A DNA stretch of 64,000 nt from Saccopteryx bilineata (GCF_036850765.1 NC_089495.1:191845847-191909846); one strand, 5' to 3'. Counted from the stretch's first letter, positions 9,606-20,788 are shown. The notes: a model not told the origin generated them from the sequence alone. Translations and numbers: made by a program.

Positions 9606-9933
9606 CCTGACCAGGCGGTGGCGCAGTCGACAGAGCGTCGGACTGGGATGCGGAAAGACCCAAGTTCGAGATCCCGAGGTTGCCAGTTTGAGCGCAGGCT
9701 CATCTAGTTTGAGCAAAAGCTCACCAGCATGGACCCAAGCTCGCTGGCTCGAGCAAGGAGTCACTCGGTCTGCTGAAGGTCCACGGTCAAGGCACATATG
9801 AGAAAGCAATCAATGAACAACTAAGGTGTCGCAATGAAAAACTGATTATTGATGCTTCTCATCTCTCTCTGTTCCTGTCTGTCCTTATCTATCCCTCTCT
9901 CTGACTCTCTCTGTCTCTGTAAAAAAAAAAAAA
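9606..9933 (+). mobile_element. SINE family B
   Basis: Full-length forward copy with target duplication TCACTGTCTC at 9595-9604 and 9934-9943. Confidence 0.93.
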
Positions 9934-10157
9934 TCACTGTCTCACTAGTAGCCATATTTCTAGTGCTCAATAGCCACATGTAGCTAAGTGGCTATGTATC
10001 AGGACACAGCAGATACAGAACATTTCCATCACCACAGAAAGTTCTGTGGATAGTGCTTCTATAGACCTACTCATAAATGTGAGAAGGATGTGGGCACACA
10101 GATGTCCAGGACAGGACTGGGTCATAGTAGCAAAGTGATTAAATAAATACAATAGAG

Positions 10158-10538
10158 GCACTGGCTGGTTGGCTCCGTGGTAGAACGTCAGCCCAGTGTG
10201 TAGAAGTCCCGGGTTCGATTCCTGGCCAGGGCACACAGGAGAAGAGCTCATCTGCTTCTCCACCCCTCTCTTCTCTCTCTGTCTCTTCCCCTCCCGCAGC
10301 CAAAGCTCCATTGGAACAAAGTTGGCCCGGGCTCTGAGGATGGCTCCATGGCCTCCACCTCAGGCACTAAATGGCTCCGTTTGCTACAGAGCAACACCCT
10401 GGATGGGCAGAGCATCGCCCCCTGGCGGGCATGCTGGGTAGATTCCGGTCGGGCACATGCAGGAGTCTGTCTCTCTGCCTCCCCGCTTCTCACTTCAGAA
10501 AAATACAAAAAAAAAAAAAAAAGAAAGAAAGAAAAGAA
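10158..10538 (+). mobile_element. SINE family A
   Basis: Forward copy: head GCACTGGCTGGTTGGCTC, end ACTTCAGAAAAATAC, long A-rich tail with (GAAA)n. Probable target duplication AAATACAA on both sides. Confidence 0.9.
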
Positions 10539-10627
10539 GAAATACAACAGATATAATTACTGGTGTGTCAACTCCATGAGGACAGGAATTTTGGTCCATT
10601 TTTTTTTTACTAGAAGTTGTTGTGTGT

Positions 10628-10942
10628 TTTTTTTACAGAGAGAGGGAAAGACAGGGACAGACAGACAGAAGTGAAGAGATGAGAAGCATCAATTATTAGT
10701 TTTTCGTTGCACATTAAGACACCTTAGTTGTTCATTGATTGCTTTCTCATATGTGCCTTGACCGCGGGCCTTCAGCAGACCAAGTAACCCCTTGCTCGAG
10801 CCAGCAACCTTGGGCTCAAGCTGGTAAGCTTTTGCTCAAACCAGATGAGCCCGCGCTCAAGCTGGCGACCTCAGGGTCTCGAACCTGGGTTCTCAGCATC
10901 CCAGTCCGACGCTCTATCTACTGCGCCACTGCTTGGTCAGGC
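10628..10942 (-). mobile_element. SINE family B
   Basis: Reverse copy from the TTTTTTACAGAGAGAGG tail side to CACTGCTTGGTCAGGC. Confidence 0.9.
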
Positions 10943-11028
10943 TATATCTTTAGCTTTTAAAAGGTAGGTGACTCCATACATATTTGTTAAATAAATACAC
11001 AGCTGATATGGAATGATCTTTGAAATAT

Positions 11029-11091
11029 ATATATTTTTTATTCATTTTTTTAAGGAAGTTACTTTATCCACTGCGCCACCACAGGTCAGGC
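11029..11091 (-). mobile_element. SINE family C, internally deleted to about 60 bp
   Basis: Only the tail (TTTTTTATTCATTTTTTTAA) and the head (TTATCCACTGCGCCACCACAGGTCAGGC) remain, joined directly. TGAAATATAT flanks both sides, so the copy probably inserted as a deleted RNA or cDNA, or lost its middle afterwards. Confidence 0.85.
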
Positions 11092-11830
11092 TGAAATATA
11101 TTTTTAGTTAAAATAACACCAAGATGCTGAGTTATATACCTGGTATACATTTGCGTATGAGGAATAGATGTCTCTGAAAGGTAAGGTGACCAATCGTCTG
11201 GGTTTGCCTGGAGTTGAGGGGGCTCCCAGGATGTCAGGCTTTCCTTGCTAAAGCTGGGAAGGTCCCGGGAGCAGCAATCACCCTGCTGGAAGGAGACCTG
11301 AGAATCTGGTACCAGTGTCTGTCATCAGCGAGGGAAACTAGGGACCAGGGGTCTAGGTTCTAGGCCTAGAGGAAGGCTTACTTGTCATTCTTTTCCCTCT
11401 CATATTATCTAAACTTTCCCCTCTTGTATTTTCTAAACTTTCCTGCATTGCTTTTCAGGTAAAAATGAAAGAATATTGCTTTAGGCCCTGTGGGAGAATA
11501 ATTGAGATGATTAGACATGACACCAGCCCTCAAATCATGTAACCCTCAAGCCCTAGCTCTCAGCCTCGGGTCACATGTAAAACTTACTGCTATACTCATT
11601 TAAAGTAGGCAGAATTTACAGCATTTTGTATTACTACATTTATTAATCTATGGGCAGATAATTTCATTTTGATTTCAAGCTGGTAAGAGGAGATTCAGAT
11701 TGCCAACTGGTAAGAGCCAAGAGGAATTTCCCCCTATACCACTAGGGGGCAGATGAGTACCTCACAGACTCGCCTGGCCCAACTACGTAGGTGAACAAGG
11801 CCTGCCTTAGTTTCTCCAGTTCTTTAAAGC
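11092..11830. other. Intergenic with a CTCF-type core
   Basis: Old repeats are hinted at (GTGACCAATCGTCTGGGTTTGCCTGG is an old DNA-transposon-like phrase). No gene. A strong CTCF core match lies at 11739-11752. Confidence 0.4.
11739..11752 (+). promoter_or_regulatory. CTCF core motif candidate (not in a SINE)
   Basis: CCACTAGGGGGCAG satisfies CCASYAGRKGGCRS at every position. It lies in intergenic DNA between RNF114 and SPATA2, where an insulator is plausible. Occupancy cannot be judged from sequence. Confidence 0.5.
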
Positions 11831-12095
11831 AGTGGTTCTCAAAGTTTTTGAAGTTGGGGCGCATTTAAAAACCTACAAATAATTGTAGATGCACTATATA
11901 CAAATTTCTGAGAAATATGTTATAATATTTCTCAGAAGTATTAAAGAAGTATTAAAGAAAAAAATATAAAGTCCAAGTGTGCTTTATGGTAATTAAATGA
12001 AATAAATATAACAAAATTAAATTTATTCTGACATTAAAAAACATTTTTATGTTACATTTTTTTAGTTATGCTTTTTTATTATTATTATTTTTTAA
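11831..12095. mobile_element. hAT-like DNA transposon fragment
   Basis: Begins CAGTGGTTCTCAAAG, a common hAT terminal sequence, followed by AT-rich sequence interrupted by the SINE at 12104. The other end of the same element is not certain. Confidence 0.5.
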
Positions 12096-12103
12096 TTTTT
12101 TAA

Positions 12104-12431
12104 ATTTATTTATTTTTTACAGAGACAGACAGTCAGAGAGAGGGATAGACAGACAGGAATGGAGAGATGAGAAGCATCAATCATTAGTTTTTCATTGCGC
12201 GTTGCAACACCTTAGTTGTTCATTGACTGCTTTTCTCATATGTGCCTTGACCACGGACCTTCAGCAGACCAAGTAACCCCTTGCTAGAGCCAGCGACCTT
12301 GGGCTCAAGCTGGTGGGCTTCTGCTCAAACCAGATGAGCCTGCGCTCAAGCTTGGCGACCTCGGGGTCTCGAACCTGGGTCTTCTGCATCCCAGTCCGAT
12401 GCTCTATCCACTGCGCCACTGCTCGGTCAGG
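12104..12431 (-). mobile_element. SINE family B
   Basis: Reverse full-length copy (TTTTTTACAGAGACAGAC to CACTGCTCGGTCAGG) inserted in AT-rich hAT-like sequence. Confidence 0.92.
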
Positions 12432-12449
12432 TTGTTTTATATTTTTAAC

Positions 12450-12545
12450 ATTATTTTTTTTATTAAAGATTTGTCTGTGAGCCAGATGCAGCCATCAAAA
12501 GAGCCACATCATCTGGCTCACGAGCCATAGGTTCCCGACCCCTGC
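12450..12545 (-). mobile_element. hAT transposon terminus
   Basis: Read on the minus strand it starts CAGGGGTCGGGAACCTATGG, then GAGCCAGATGATGTGGCTCTT, the terminus of a hAT family found in several mammals including bats. Only one end is visible. Confidence 0.65.
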
Positions 12546-12606
12546 TCTACCAGCTCATTGTTTTCACATAGCATTTTACAGTTTATATTACATCAAGAAT
12601 TGGCCA

Positions 12607-12941
12607 CCTGACCAGGCGGTGGTGCAGTGGATAGAGCATCGAACTGGGATGCGGAGGACCCAGGTTCGAGACCCCAAGGTTGCCAGCTTGAGCACGGTCT
12701 CATCTGGTTTGAGCAAAATTCACCAGCTTGGACCCAAGGTCGCTGGCTTGAGCAAGGGGTTACTCAGTTTGCTGTAGCCCCACGGTCAAGGCACATATGA
12801 GAAAGCAATCAATGAACAACTAAGGTGTCTCAACGAAAAACTGATGATTGATGCTTCTCATCTCTCTTCGTTCCTATCTGTTCCTATCTATCCCTCTCTC
12901 TGACTCTCTGTCTCTGTAAAAAAAAATTAATTTAAAAAAAA
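12607..12941 (+). mobile_element. SINE family B
   Basis: Forward full-length copy; target duplication AGAATTGGC on both sides (right copy 12942-12950). Confidence 0.93.
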
Positions 12942-13102
12942 AGAATTGGCCTGGCTAAATCTCCTCCTTTAATAAAACCCTTCAAAATTCATCTGGACTT
13001 GGTGTCTCTACATAAACCCGCAGAAGTGAGGTACGGTACTTTACAACACACCAAGGTTGAGGGTTCAATCCCCAGTCAGAGCATATCAAGAATCAACCAA
13101 TG

Positions 13103-13432
13103 GCCTGACCAGGAGGTTGCGCAGTGGATAGAGCATCGGACTGGGATGCGAAGAACCCAGGTTCGAGACCCCGAGGTCACCAGCTTGAGCGTGGGCTCAT
13201 CTGGTTCAAGTGAGGCTCACCAGCTTGCACCCAAGGTCACTGGCTTGAGCAAGGGGTTACTTGGTCTGCTGTAGCCCCACAGTCAAGGCATGTATGAGAA
13301 AGCAATCAATGAACAACTAAGGTGTCACAATGAAAAACTGATGATTGATGCTTCTCATCTCTCTCTGTCCTGTCTGTCCCTATCTGTCCGTCTCTCTGAC
13401 TCTCTGTCTCTGTAAAAAAAAAAAATTAAAAA
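13103..13432 (+). mobile_element. SINE family B, first of a stacked pair
   Basis: Full-length copy inserted at the D-SINE target AGAATCAACCAATG. It differs from its neighbour at many positions, including the head (GAGGTTGCGC against GGGCAGTGGCGC). Confidence 0.93.
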
Positions 13433-13446
13433 AGAATCAACCAATG

Positions 13447-13785
13447 GCCTGACTGGGCAGTGGCGCAGTGGATAGAGCGTCGGACTGGGATGCGGAGAAC
13501 CCAGGTTTGAGACCCCGAGGTCTCCAGCTTGAGCACAGGCTCATCTGGTTTGAGCAAAGCTCACCAGCTTGCACCCAAGGTCGCTGACTCCGAGCAAGGG
13601 GTTACTCAGCCTGCTGTAGCCCCATGGTCAAGGCACATATGAGAAAGCAATCAATGGACAACTAAAGTGTCGCAACGAAAAACTAATGATTGATGCTTCT
13701 CATCTCTCTCCATTCCTGCCTGTCTGTCTCTATCTGTCCCTCTCTCTGACTCTCTGTCTCTGTAAAAAAAAAAAAAAAAAAAAAA
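13447..13785 (+). mobile_element. SINE family B, second of a stacked pair
   Basis: Full-length copy with a 22-nt A tail, sharing the same 14-bp flanking duplication as the copy at 13103-13432. Confidence 0.93.
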
Positions 13786-13979
13786 AGAATCAACCAATGA
13801 ATGCATAAATGAATGGTACAACAAATCAATGTTTCTTTCTCTCTCTCTCTCTCTCTCCTTTCCTCTCTCTCTAAAAAGCAATACATAAATAAAAATTTTA
13901 AAAATAATCATATCTAACAGGTTTTGAATGCTCACTCCGGCTGTCACCAGGAATTAGCTCATTTATTCTCTCAATCATT

Positions 13980-14110
13980 CTTGGAGGTATTTATTTCTAT
14001 TAATCCTTTACTGATAAGGAAATCAAGGGCCACAGAAGTTAGATAGCTTGTCCAAAGTCACACAAATGGGAAGTGATAGAGCTGGGATCTGAATTCAGGC
14101 CTTTTAGCTT
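13980..14110 (-). repeat. MIR-like fragment
   Basis: AAGGAAATCAAGGGCCACAGAAG, CTTGTCCAAAGTCACACAAATGG and GAGCTGGGATCTGAATTCAG are the reverse MIR signature. Confidence 0.75.
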
Positions 14111-14165
14111 CACAATCCTTGGCCTTCCTGCCTTGGAATAACGTTGCTATATAACAAAGGCAACC

Positions 14166-14809
14166 TGTTTGTGGCTTTCCCTGGCCTGCTTCAAAGGAAG
14201 GACAAAGACGGCTGGTTCCATGTAGGTCAAATAAGTTTGTAAATATGATATAAATGTTTGCTTGCTTATAGTTTGCATTGGGTATGGGGGACAGGCTGTA
14301 AGCAGGCATGGTCATTGTGACCTAAGTTTTAGTTTTAAGATTAAGCCTTTCCCACCCTATGTGACTTTGTATCAGAGACTTCCTTGTTTGTATATAGTTT
14401 TGATTTCTACACTATAAAATGGGACAGACTGAGAGCTTGCTCTCTCTTGGTTCCTGAGATTAGCATTAGAGAGCAGAGAAAGGCCATGTGGAGGAGAGGA
14501 GAAGCAGCCAAGATGGCGGAGTGCTGAAGGAGAAGCCAGTTTGTGCAGAGAGAAGGAGATGGGGAACAGAGGTGCATAAGGCTGGTGAGGTACAAACCTT
14601 TGATCCTAGGAAAACTTGGATAAGTCAGTGGCTTTGGGAGCCCTGAATGGAAAGGGAAGTGTTTTCCCACTGTGTGTATTTCTTTCCTGCTGGGTGCAAG
14701 CTAGGATTAAAGCTAATGGCCCACCAGTTCTTGGCTCCATTGTTTCATTATTGTTTGTCCGAATCAAATGTGAACCTGCACGGGCCAGGCGGCTGTGATG
14801 GTGGCCGCA
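14166..14809 (+). mobile_element. Probable solo ERV LTR
   Basis: 644 bp starting TG and ending CA, flanked by GCAACC (14160-14165) and GCAACT (14810-14815), a six-base duplication with one change. Inside lie a TATA box (TATAAA, 14413-14418), a purine-rich stretch with a YY1 motif CAAGATGGCGGA (14509-14520) and a polyadenylation signal ATTAAA (14706-14711), in the U3-R-U5 order. No internal viral sequence adjoins it, so it would be a solo LTR. The six-base duplication would fit class II or a decayed class I. Family not named. Confidence 0.55.
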
Positions 14810-14815
14810 GCAACT

Positions 14816-16999
14816 GGCTTTACAATCCAGAAACAGTCCTTTGAAACCCAGTACTGTAAGAGACCAGTACAGTACACAGGAGCTCATAACCTCCCAGTTA
14901 CTGCTTTCAGGAGTCACTTAGAAATATCCAGATGAGGTGCTGGCTGAGCTTTTGACATTTCCAAACCCATGAGCTGCGTCTCCATGGAGATGGGCTGGGC
15001 TGGGTGGATCCTGCTAATAAACAGTTCTTGGCCTGCTGGGTTACCTTTGGACTTTTGGTTGCCTCCCTCAGCAGACATGAAGACTTTGAAGTGACTGGCA
15101 GTTGGGTTTATATTGAGAATAAGGGGTGGGGGGACTTGTTTCCTGCTTATGAAGAGGGCTGAGCTTTCATTTTCTGACGAGCCTTCTTCAGGGATACTAA
15201 AAGCCCCAGCCCTGCCTCCACCTGTGGGTGGTCAGAATGAATTCTGAGGTTTGAGAATCAGATGGAATTCTTAGCCCACAGCAAATTTATGTTGTACAAC
15301 AGTTATCCTAATTGCGGATAGCCTTAGGCTTATCTCCTTTCCATGGAGTGGGGTATTTTTCCTATGCATTAAGCATTTAATAAAAAAAGATTGACAATAC
15401 TAGCTAATACCTAATGAGTTACTATGCTAAGTGCTCACCTGGACTGTCCCATAACCTGTATAGAAGAAGGTGCTATTGTATAAAAAAAAAGATAGAGAGA
15501 GAAGAGGAAGAAGTAGGTACTATTGAGGTACTATTGTTATCTTCCTTACATCACAGGTGAAAAAACTGAGACACAAAGAGGTCATTTTACATAGTAAACA
15601 CCAAAGATTAACCTAGGCTTACCCAACTTACAGGGGTACTAAATGCTATACTTGAACCCAGATCTACTGGACACCTGGTTTGGAGAGCAAGGACTGTGAT
15701 CACCATCTTTCTTGCTCATAGACAGTCAGTGGCTTCCAGGTGTTCACAGGGTTAAAGCCAGACTTGGCCTGATATTTGAGGTCCTTAGAGATTGGGCTGA
15801 TCTCCTGTCACCCCAATTTCCCTGCTTGCCTGTGCACTCATATTCTTGGCACTCAGGTCCACATAGCCCTGGGCACATTCCTCTAGCAAACACAGTATTT
15901 TGTGTTGTTAGTTTATGTTGGGTATCAGTATCAAATCATATTTTCTTTCCCACCCCCCATACTAAGATATTATAGTTTGTTACTACCATTTATTTTTATG
16001 TTCAAATTGCCCCAGATTTGGCCAATTAGGAACCCCTCCAACCTGGCTTTTGTGTCCTTTTGACATGTCCCATTATTCTTTTTGCATTTTCTTACTTTTT
16101 GGCTCAGTAAGACATTCCAGACTCACAGTGCAATTTCCCCGCCCCAGCCCTGAGAATCAGTCATTTCTCCAAGGCGCCTTGGTTCCTTTTAGTGGTGAAT
16201 GGTGTTTAGAAAGTAAGATCTGGGTTCTAGGCGCTGCTTGTTGCTACCGGTGTGTTATTTCTTGTGGGTCTTCTCAGCAGGCAGAACTAGGAAGTATATT
16301 TACACATGGTGTTTGTAATTAAGAAGTTTCATTTAAAAATCTGGACTTCTAGCTCCTCTTTAGAAACCTAAATATCTGATCACAATCAGCGGGGAAGTTG
16401 GCAACAACCAGCTGGAGCATGGAAGGGGTTCAACAATATTTGTTTTCTCATGAAAGTATTAAAGTCTCCTTTGAGCTAGGCACTATATTATATTACATTA
16501 ATACTAATGTCTGGTACTATATCGTATGAGACTATCTACTCTGGTACCTAGTTATACTCATCTTATATGCTTGGAGGCAGTTGAGTTTCAGTTTCCAGTA
16601 CTTGATTCTGATTGCTTTCTTCCCTCTAGCTGGAAGGAAAACTGGAGATCCTCACATGTCCAACTCACTCAAAGCCCAGCTCAAATGCCACCTCCTCCTT
16701 AAGGCTGTTCCCAGTTTGCCCTGTCAAAGGTCCCGTCTCCGTTCCGTAAACTCTATACCCCTCTCATAATGTTTATCACCTTTGATTCTGAATTACAGGT
16801 TTTCAGTTCATCCTACTCCTGGTTTATTAATACTCTCTTTCTGATAAGGAGACTGTACACTCCTTGAGGGCCGGGGCTATGTTTGTTTGCTCAGTTATGC
16901 CCTTTAAATCTGACATCAGTGAAAATTTCCATCAGGAACATACCGAGGAACCCCATTATTTTATGTGGGGCATATAGTAGTGATAAAATTGTGAGCAAA
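14816..16999. other. Intergenic with ancient LINE/MIR fragments
   Basis: 15395-15625 is MIR-like (GTGAAAAAACTGAGACACAAAGAGG). 15715-15910 and 16585-16985 look like L2 (CAACTCACTCAAAGCCCAGCTCAAATGCCACCTCC; CACTCCTTGAGGGCCGGGGC). 16000-16320 is an old L1 3' region, related to 42575-42905. No exon is recognised. Confidence 0.5.
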
Positions 17000-17069
17000 A
17001 CATATAGCTGTGTTCTCATGGAGATACTGACTTCTGGGGGAGAAAGAAATTAATTAAAATCACATAGTA

Positions 17070-17360
17070 GGCCTGACCTGTGGTGGCGCAGTGGATAAAG
17101 CGTCGACCTGGAAATGCTGAGGTCGCCGGTTCGAAACCCTGGGCTTGCCTGGTCAAGGCACATATGGGAGTTGATGCTTCCAGCTCCTCCCCCCTTCTCT
17201 CTCTCTTCTCTGTCTCTCTCTCTCTCCTCTCTAAAATGAATAAATAAAAATTTTAAAAAAAGAAGCAAACATTATTAAAAAAAAAAAAAAGATCCCTCCT
17301 CCAAATGCCACCACATTGGGGAGTAGGGCTTCAAAAAAAAAATAAATAAATAAATAAAAA
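17070..17360 (+). mobile_element. SINE family C with 3' transduced sequence
   Basis: The SINE body ends near 17250 with AATAAATAAAAATTTTAAA. The 15-bp target duplication TAAAATCACATAGTA is at 17055-17069 and 17361-17375, so about 100 extra bases (two A-rich tracts around CCAAATGCCACCACATTGG) lie inside the inserted unit. Confidence 0.88.
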
Positions 17361-17399
17361 TAAAATCACATAGTATGTATTTGTGGAATGATTTAAAAC

Positions 17400-17705
17400 A
17401 AATTATCTATTTGCATTATTGTCCCCATATATACACACCCTTAGGAGATATATAGTATTGTTTGATGTTTTGTTTTCCATTTCAGAGTATGTCTTTCTTT
17501 TTCCATTCTGCTGCATCTCTTGCAGAGTTATGTAATCCTTTTAAAGTGGTACATAGTCATTAGTGTGATTATACCATTCCCCTACTGATGGACATTTAGA
17601 ATGTTTTGGGGTTTTGTTTTTGCATTACCGACAATGATGGAACAGGTCTCTCACACACTTACACTTGTTTCTCTGATAGATTCCAGGAAATCAAATTGCT
17701 GGATC
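17400..17705 (-). repeat. Old L1 3' fragment
   Basis: ATTCCCCTACTGATGGACATTTAGAATG, GCATTACCGACAATGATGG and CAAATTGCTGGATCATAGG are typical of the conserved L1M 3' region in this orientation. Confidence 0.65.
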
Positions 17706-17707
17706 AT

Positions 17708-17718
17708 AGGATTGCTTT

Positions 17719-17766
<48 letters not shown>

Positions 17767-17768
17767 TT
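17708..17768 (+). repeat. (TTTC)n microsatellite
   Basis: About 15 uninterrupted TTTC units, following an L1 fragment. Confidence 0.95.
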
Positions 17769-18610
17769 TTTGTTCTATACACATCTGTATTGGTAGAATT
17801 CATGTCACTTCCATGATTAAAAAAAAAACACCTATAAAATAGAAAGAAGTAGGTATATTGTTTGTGTTGTTCGCTTTTAGGAAGTAAGGTGCCTAATCAT
17901 TGTCACATGACTGTTATATAATCTGCTAATCATTATGTAATAAAATCTGAAAAAGATGCTCCTGTGATTCCACATCACCACGCAAAGAAATCTCGGGGCT
18001 TCAACCTTGTCTAAAAGATGAGAAATGTGGCTCTCTTCAGCGACTTTGGGCATTTTCTGATATGAAGTGTCACCAAATCTCCATGACCAGGGTTTCCTAC
18101 TGGTAAAGCCTTCTTAAAAGTCTTTTTCCCTTTTGTCTGTCTGTCACAGAACCACAGAGCTGGAAGGGACTTATTAGCAGACTCACACAGGCAAGCAATA
18201 GTTTCGAAAGAACAGTTTTGAGTTGTTGCAAAGGGAGAGAGTTTGGGTAGGGCTGGAATTCCTGTAAACACCATCACCTTGCTGGCGATTGAGAGCTTAA
18301 ACATGAGCTGATAAAGGCTGAAGTACACAAAGACCTTGAGTGGTGCTCAGACAGCAACAGATAAATATAGTAATCACTGCTATTTGAATAACAGGTTGCT
18401 GGTTCTCCAAATGCTTGCCCATGTATTATGTCACTGCATCCTGAGCCAAGACCCACCTGCTTTAGCTGGGGACACCAAGGCTGAGAGAGAGAATCCTGCA
18501 ATTAAGTAACATCTGTTGCATGATCAGACTTGTTTAGACCTCAAGGAAAACATAGATGTGTAAGGAGCTCCAGGTCCTGTGGGGAGTCAGGTTTAAAAAT
18601 ACTGTATGAG

Positions 18611-19000
18611 GCCCTGGCCGGTTGGCTCAGCGGTAGAGCGTCGGCCTAGTGTGCAGAGGACCCGGGTTCGATTCCCGCCCAGGGCACACAGGAGAAGCGC
18701 CCATTTGCTTCTCCACCCCTCCGCCGTGCTTTCCTCTCTGTCTCTCTCTTCCCCTCCTGCAGCCAAAGCTCCATTGGAGCAAAGATGGCCCGGGCGCTGG
18801 GGATGGCTCTGTGGCCTCTGCCTCAGGTGCTAGAGTGGCTCTGGTCGCAACATGGTGATGCCCAGGATGGGCACAGCATCGCCCCCTGGTGGGCAGAGTG
18901 TTGCCCCTGGTGGGCGTGCCGGGTGGATCCCGGTCGGGCGCATGCGGGAGTCTGTCTGACTGTCTCTCCCTGTTTCCAAGCTTCAGAAAAATGAAAAAAA
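18611..19000 (+). mobile_element. SINE family A, intact and close to consensus
   Basis: GCCCTGGCCGGTTGGCTCAG to CTTCAGAAAAATG plus A tail. Target duplication AAATACTGTATG at 18597-18608 and 19001-19012 is perfect. Very similar to the copies at 26852 and 57444, suggesting recent activity. Contains CTCF-type core on the minus strand at 18880-18893. Confidence 0.95.
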
Positions 19001-19012
19001 AAATACTGTATG

Positions 19013-19725
19013 TTATCCACTGTGGTAAGAGCTGAGATAAAATTGTGAGTGTTGTGGGGAACCAGACAAAGGCTGATCTTTGCATGAAGAAATCAGAGAA
19101 AGCTTCAGAAAAGATGTGAGGACTGAGCTGGGGCTGGAAGTCAAGAAAGCAAGGAAGGAATGAGGTGAGGGAAAGGACATTCACATGGAGGGAACAGCAT
19201 TTAGACACAGAGGTCAGAAGGATAGAAGAGCATGGTAATGAAGGGAGCCAAGAGTATGTTGGAGGAAGAGAACTTGGCATAGAGTGAGCTCTAGTCTTTA
19301 ATAAATATCTGGGATAAGTTAGAGAGATAGAATGAAAGGTTCAATTACAAATATGTTCAACAGTTGAGTACGTACTAGGCACTTTGTAAGCACTAGGGAT
19401 TCAGTCAGTAGTGAGCCATGAAAATTGAGTCCTCTGGAAGCTCACAATGTGGTATGTGGGAGTAAAGACAAACCCATGATGTGAAGGAACAAGCTACCAG
19501 TATTGATGCCAACGCAGGCCACGCAGGTACCACAGATGCCTGGTGACAAGTCACAGAGAAGAAGGCAATATCTTGGGTCTTCCTCAACGCTGGCTTCCAT
19601 TTAAGGAACTTGAGGGCAGAGAGGTTATTTCCTTTGACTTAACCAGATTTAAAGATGTATTTAGATCTTTATGCCAATTATTATCATTCTCATATGACTA
19701 CCAGGAGACAGTACAGTATTATTAT
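19013..19725. repeat. L2-like intergenic stretch
   Basis: AGTACGTACTAGGCACTTTGTAAGCACTAGGG and the preceding GAGCTGGGGCTGGAAGTCAAG phrase follow the L2 3' pattern. No gene. Confidence 0.5.
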
Positions 19726-20064
19726 TATTATTTTTTTTTTTCAGAGACAGAGAGTCAGAGAGAGGGATAGACAAGGACAGACAGACAGGAACGGAGAGAG
19801 AGAAGCATCAATCATTAGTTTTTCGTTGCGTATTGTGACACCTTAGTTGTACATTGATTGCTTTCTCATATGTGCCTTGACCGCAGGCCTTCAGCAGACC
19901 GAGTAACCCCTTGCTCGAGCCAGCGACCTTGGGTCCAAGCTGGTGAGCTTTTTTGCTCAAACCAGATGAGCCTGTGCTCAAGCTGGCGGCCTCGGGGTCT
20001 CGAACCTGGGTCCTCTGCATCCCAGTCCGATGCTCTATCCACTGCGCCACCGCCTGGTCAGGCG
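19726..20064 (-). mobile_element. SINE family B
   Basis: Reverse full-length copy. Target duplication GTACAGTATTATTAT at 19711-19725 and 20065-20079, perfect over 15 bases. Confidence 0.95.
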
Positions 20065-20097
20065 GTACAGTATTATTATCGTTTGATTTTTTTAGGT

Positions 20098-20178
20098 TTA
20101 AAAACTAAGGCTTAGAGAAGTTAAGTAACTTGCCCAAGGTCACGCAGCTAGTACATGGCAAAGGCAAAGCTGGGACCC
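20098..20178 (-). repeat. MIR fragment
   Basis: AAACTAAGGCTTAGAGAAG, TTGCCCAAGGTCACGCAGCTAG and GCAAAGCTGGGACCC are the reverse MIR core, cut by the SINE at 20180. Confidence 0.85.
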
Positions 20179-20179
20179 C

Positions 20180-20384
20180 ACTTTTTTATTTATTTATTGA
20201 CTTTACAGAGAGGACAAAGAGAGGGTGAAGCAGGAAGTACCAACTCATAGTTGCTTCAATTTAGTCGTTCATTGCTTGCTTGTTGCTTGTCATATGTGCC
20301 TTGAGCGGCAAGCCCAGGGTTTCCACCCAGTGATCTCAGCGTACCAGGTTGAGGCTCTATCCACTGCACTACCACTAGCCAGGC
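20180..20384 (-). mobile_element. tRNA-derived SINE related to family C
   Basis: Reverse copy with GGCAAGCCCAGGGTTTCC and a head ending CACTAGCCAGGCC. It has an extra TTAGTCGTTCATTGCTTGC section typical of B, so it looks like an intermediate subfamily. Confidence 0.75.
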
Positions 20385-20396
20385 CAAAAACAAACC

Positions 20397-20475
20397 CTTT
20401 TTTAAAATTTATTTTAGAGAAGGAGAGAGAGAAACATCAACTTCTTGTTCCATTTATTTATGTATTCATTTGGGA
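20397..20475 (-). mobile_element. SINE family D, 3' fragment
   Basis: AAAATTTATTTTAGAGAAGG, AAACATCAACTTCTTGTTCC and ATTTATTTATGTATTC; the tRNA head is missing. Confidence 0.7.
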
Positions 20476-20788
20476 ACCCACTCTTAAGGACAGCCTGTAA
20501 CATCAACAGTCCTCTCTAGGCTGGATTCAGTCTCGCGTGATCCTGGGCATCCCTTTCTTTAAGCCTCGGTATTTCCGCCTGTAAACAGGAGGCTAGAGAT
20601 CCAACTGTCAGCTCCTGCTCAGGCGCGGTAGGGAGAGCAGTTCCGGATCATCTCCACGAAGGGCAAGACTGGGAACCGGAGGCCGAGGGTCGCTCAGTCT
20701 GCGCTAGCATCCCCGAGACTCCAACGCCCCGCTCCTTACCGGTTCCCATGACAACCCGGCAGGCTGCCATCCTAGGGCCGACAGCGTG

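Larger units (their letters stand above)
13035..13905 (+). mobile_element. SINE family D split by two family B SINEs
   Basis: The D head and body are at 13035-13102, and its 3' half (AATGCATAAATGAATGG, ACAACAAATCAATG) resumes at 13800. The gap is filled by two B copies in the same orientation. The target AGAATCAACCAATG occurs three times (13089-13102, 13433-13446, 13786-13799). Confidence 0.9.

Noticed and set aside
18611..18690. tRNA gene suggested by A- and B-box sequences
   Set aside because: These are SINE heads; the cloverleaf is not complete and each is followed by the SINE body. The same holds for all other tRNA-like hits.
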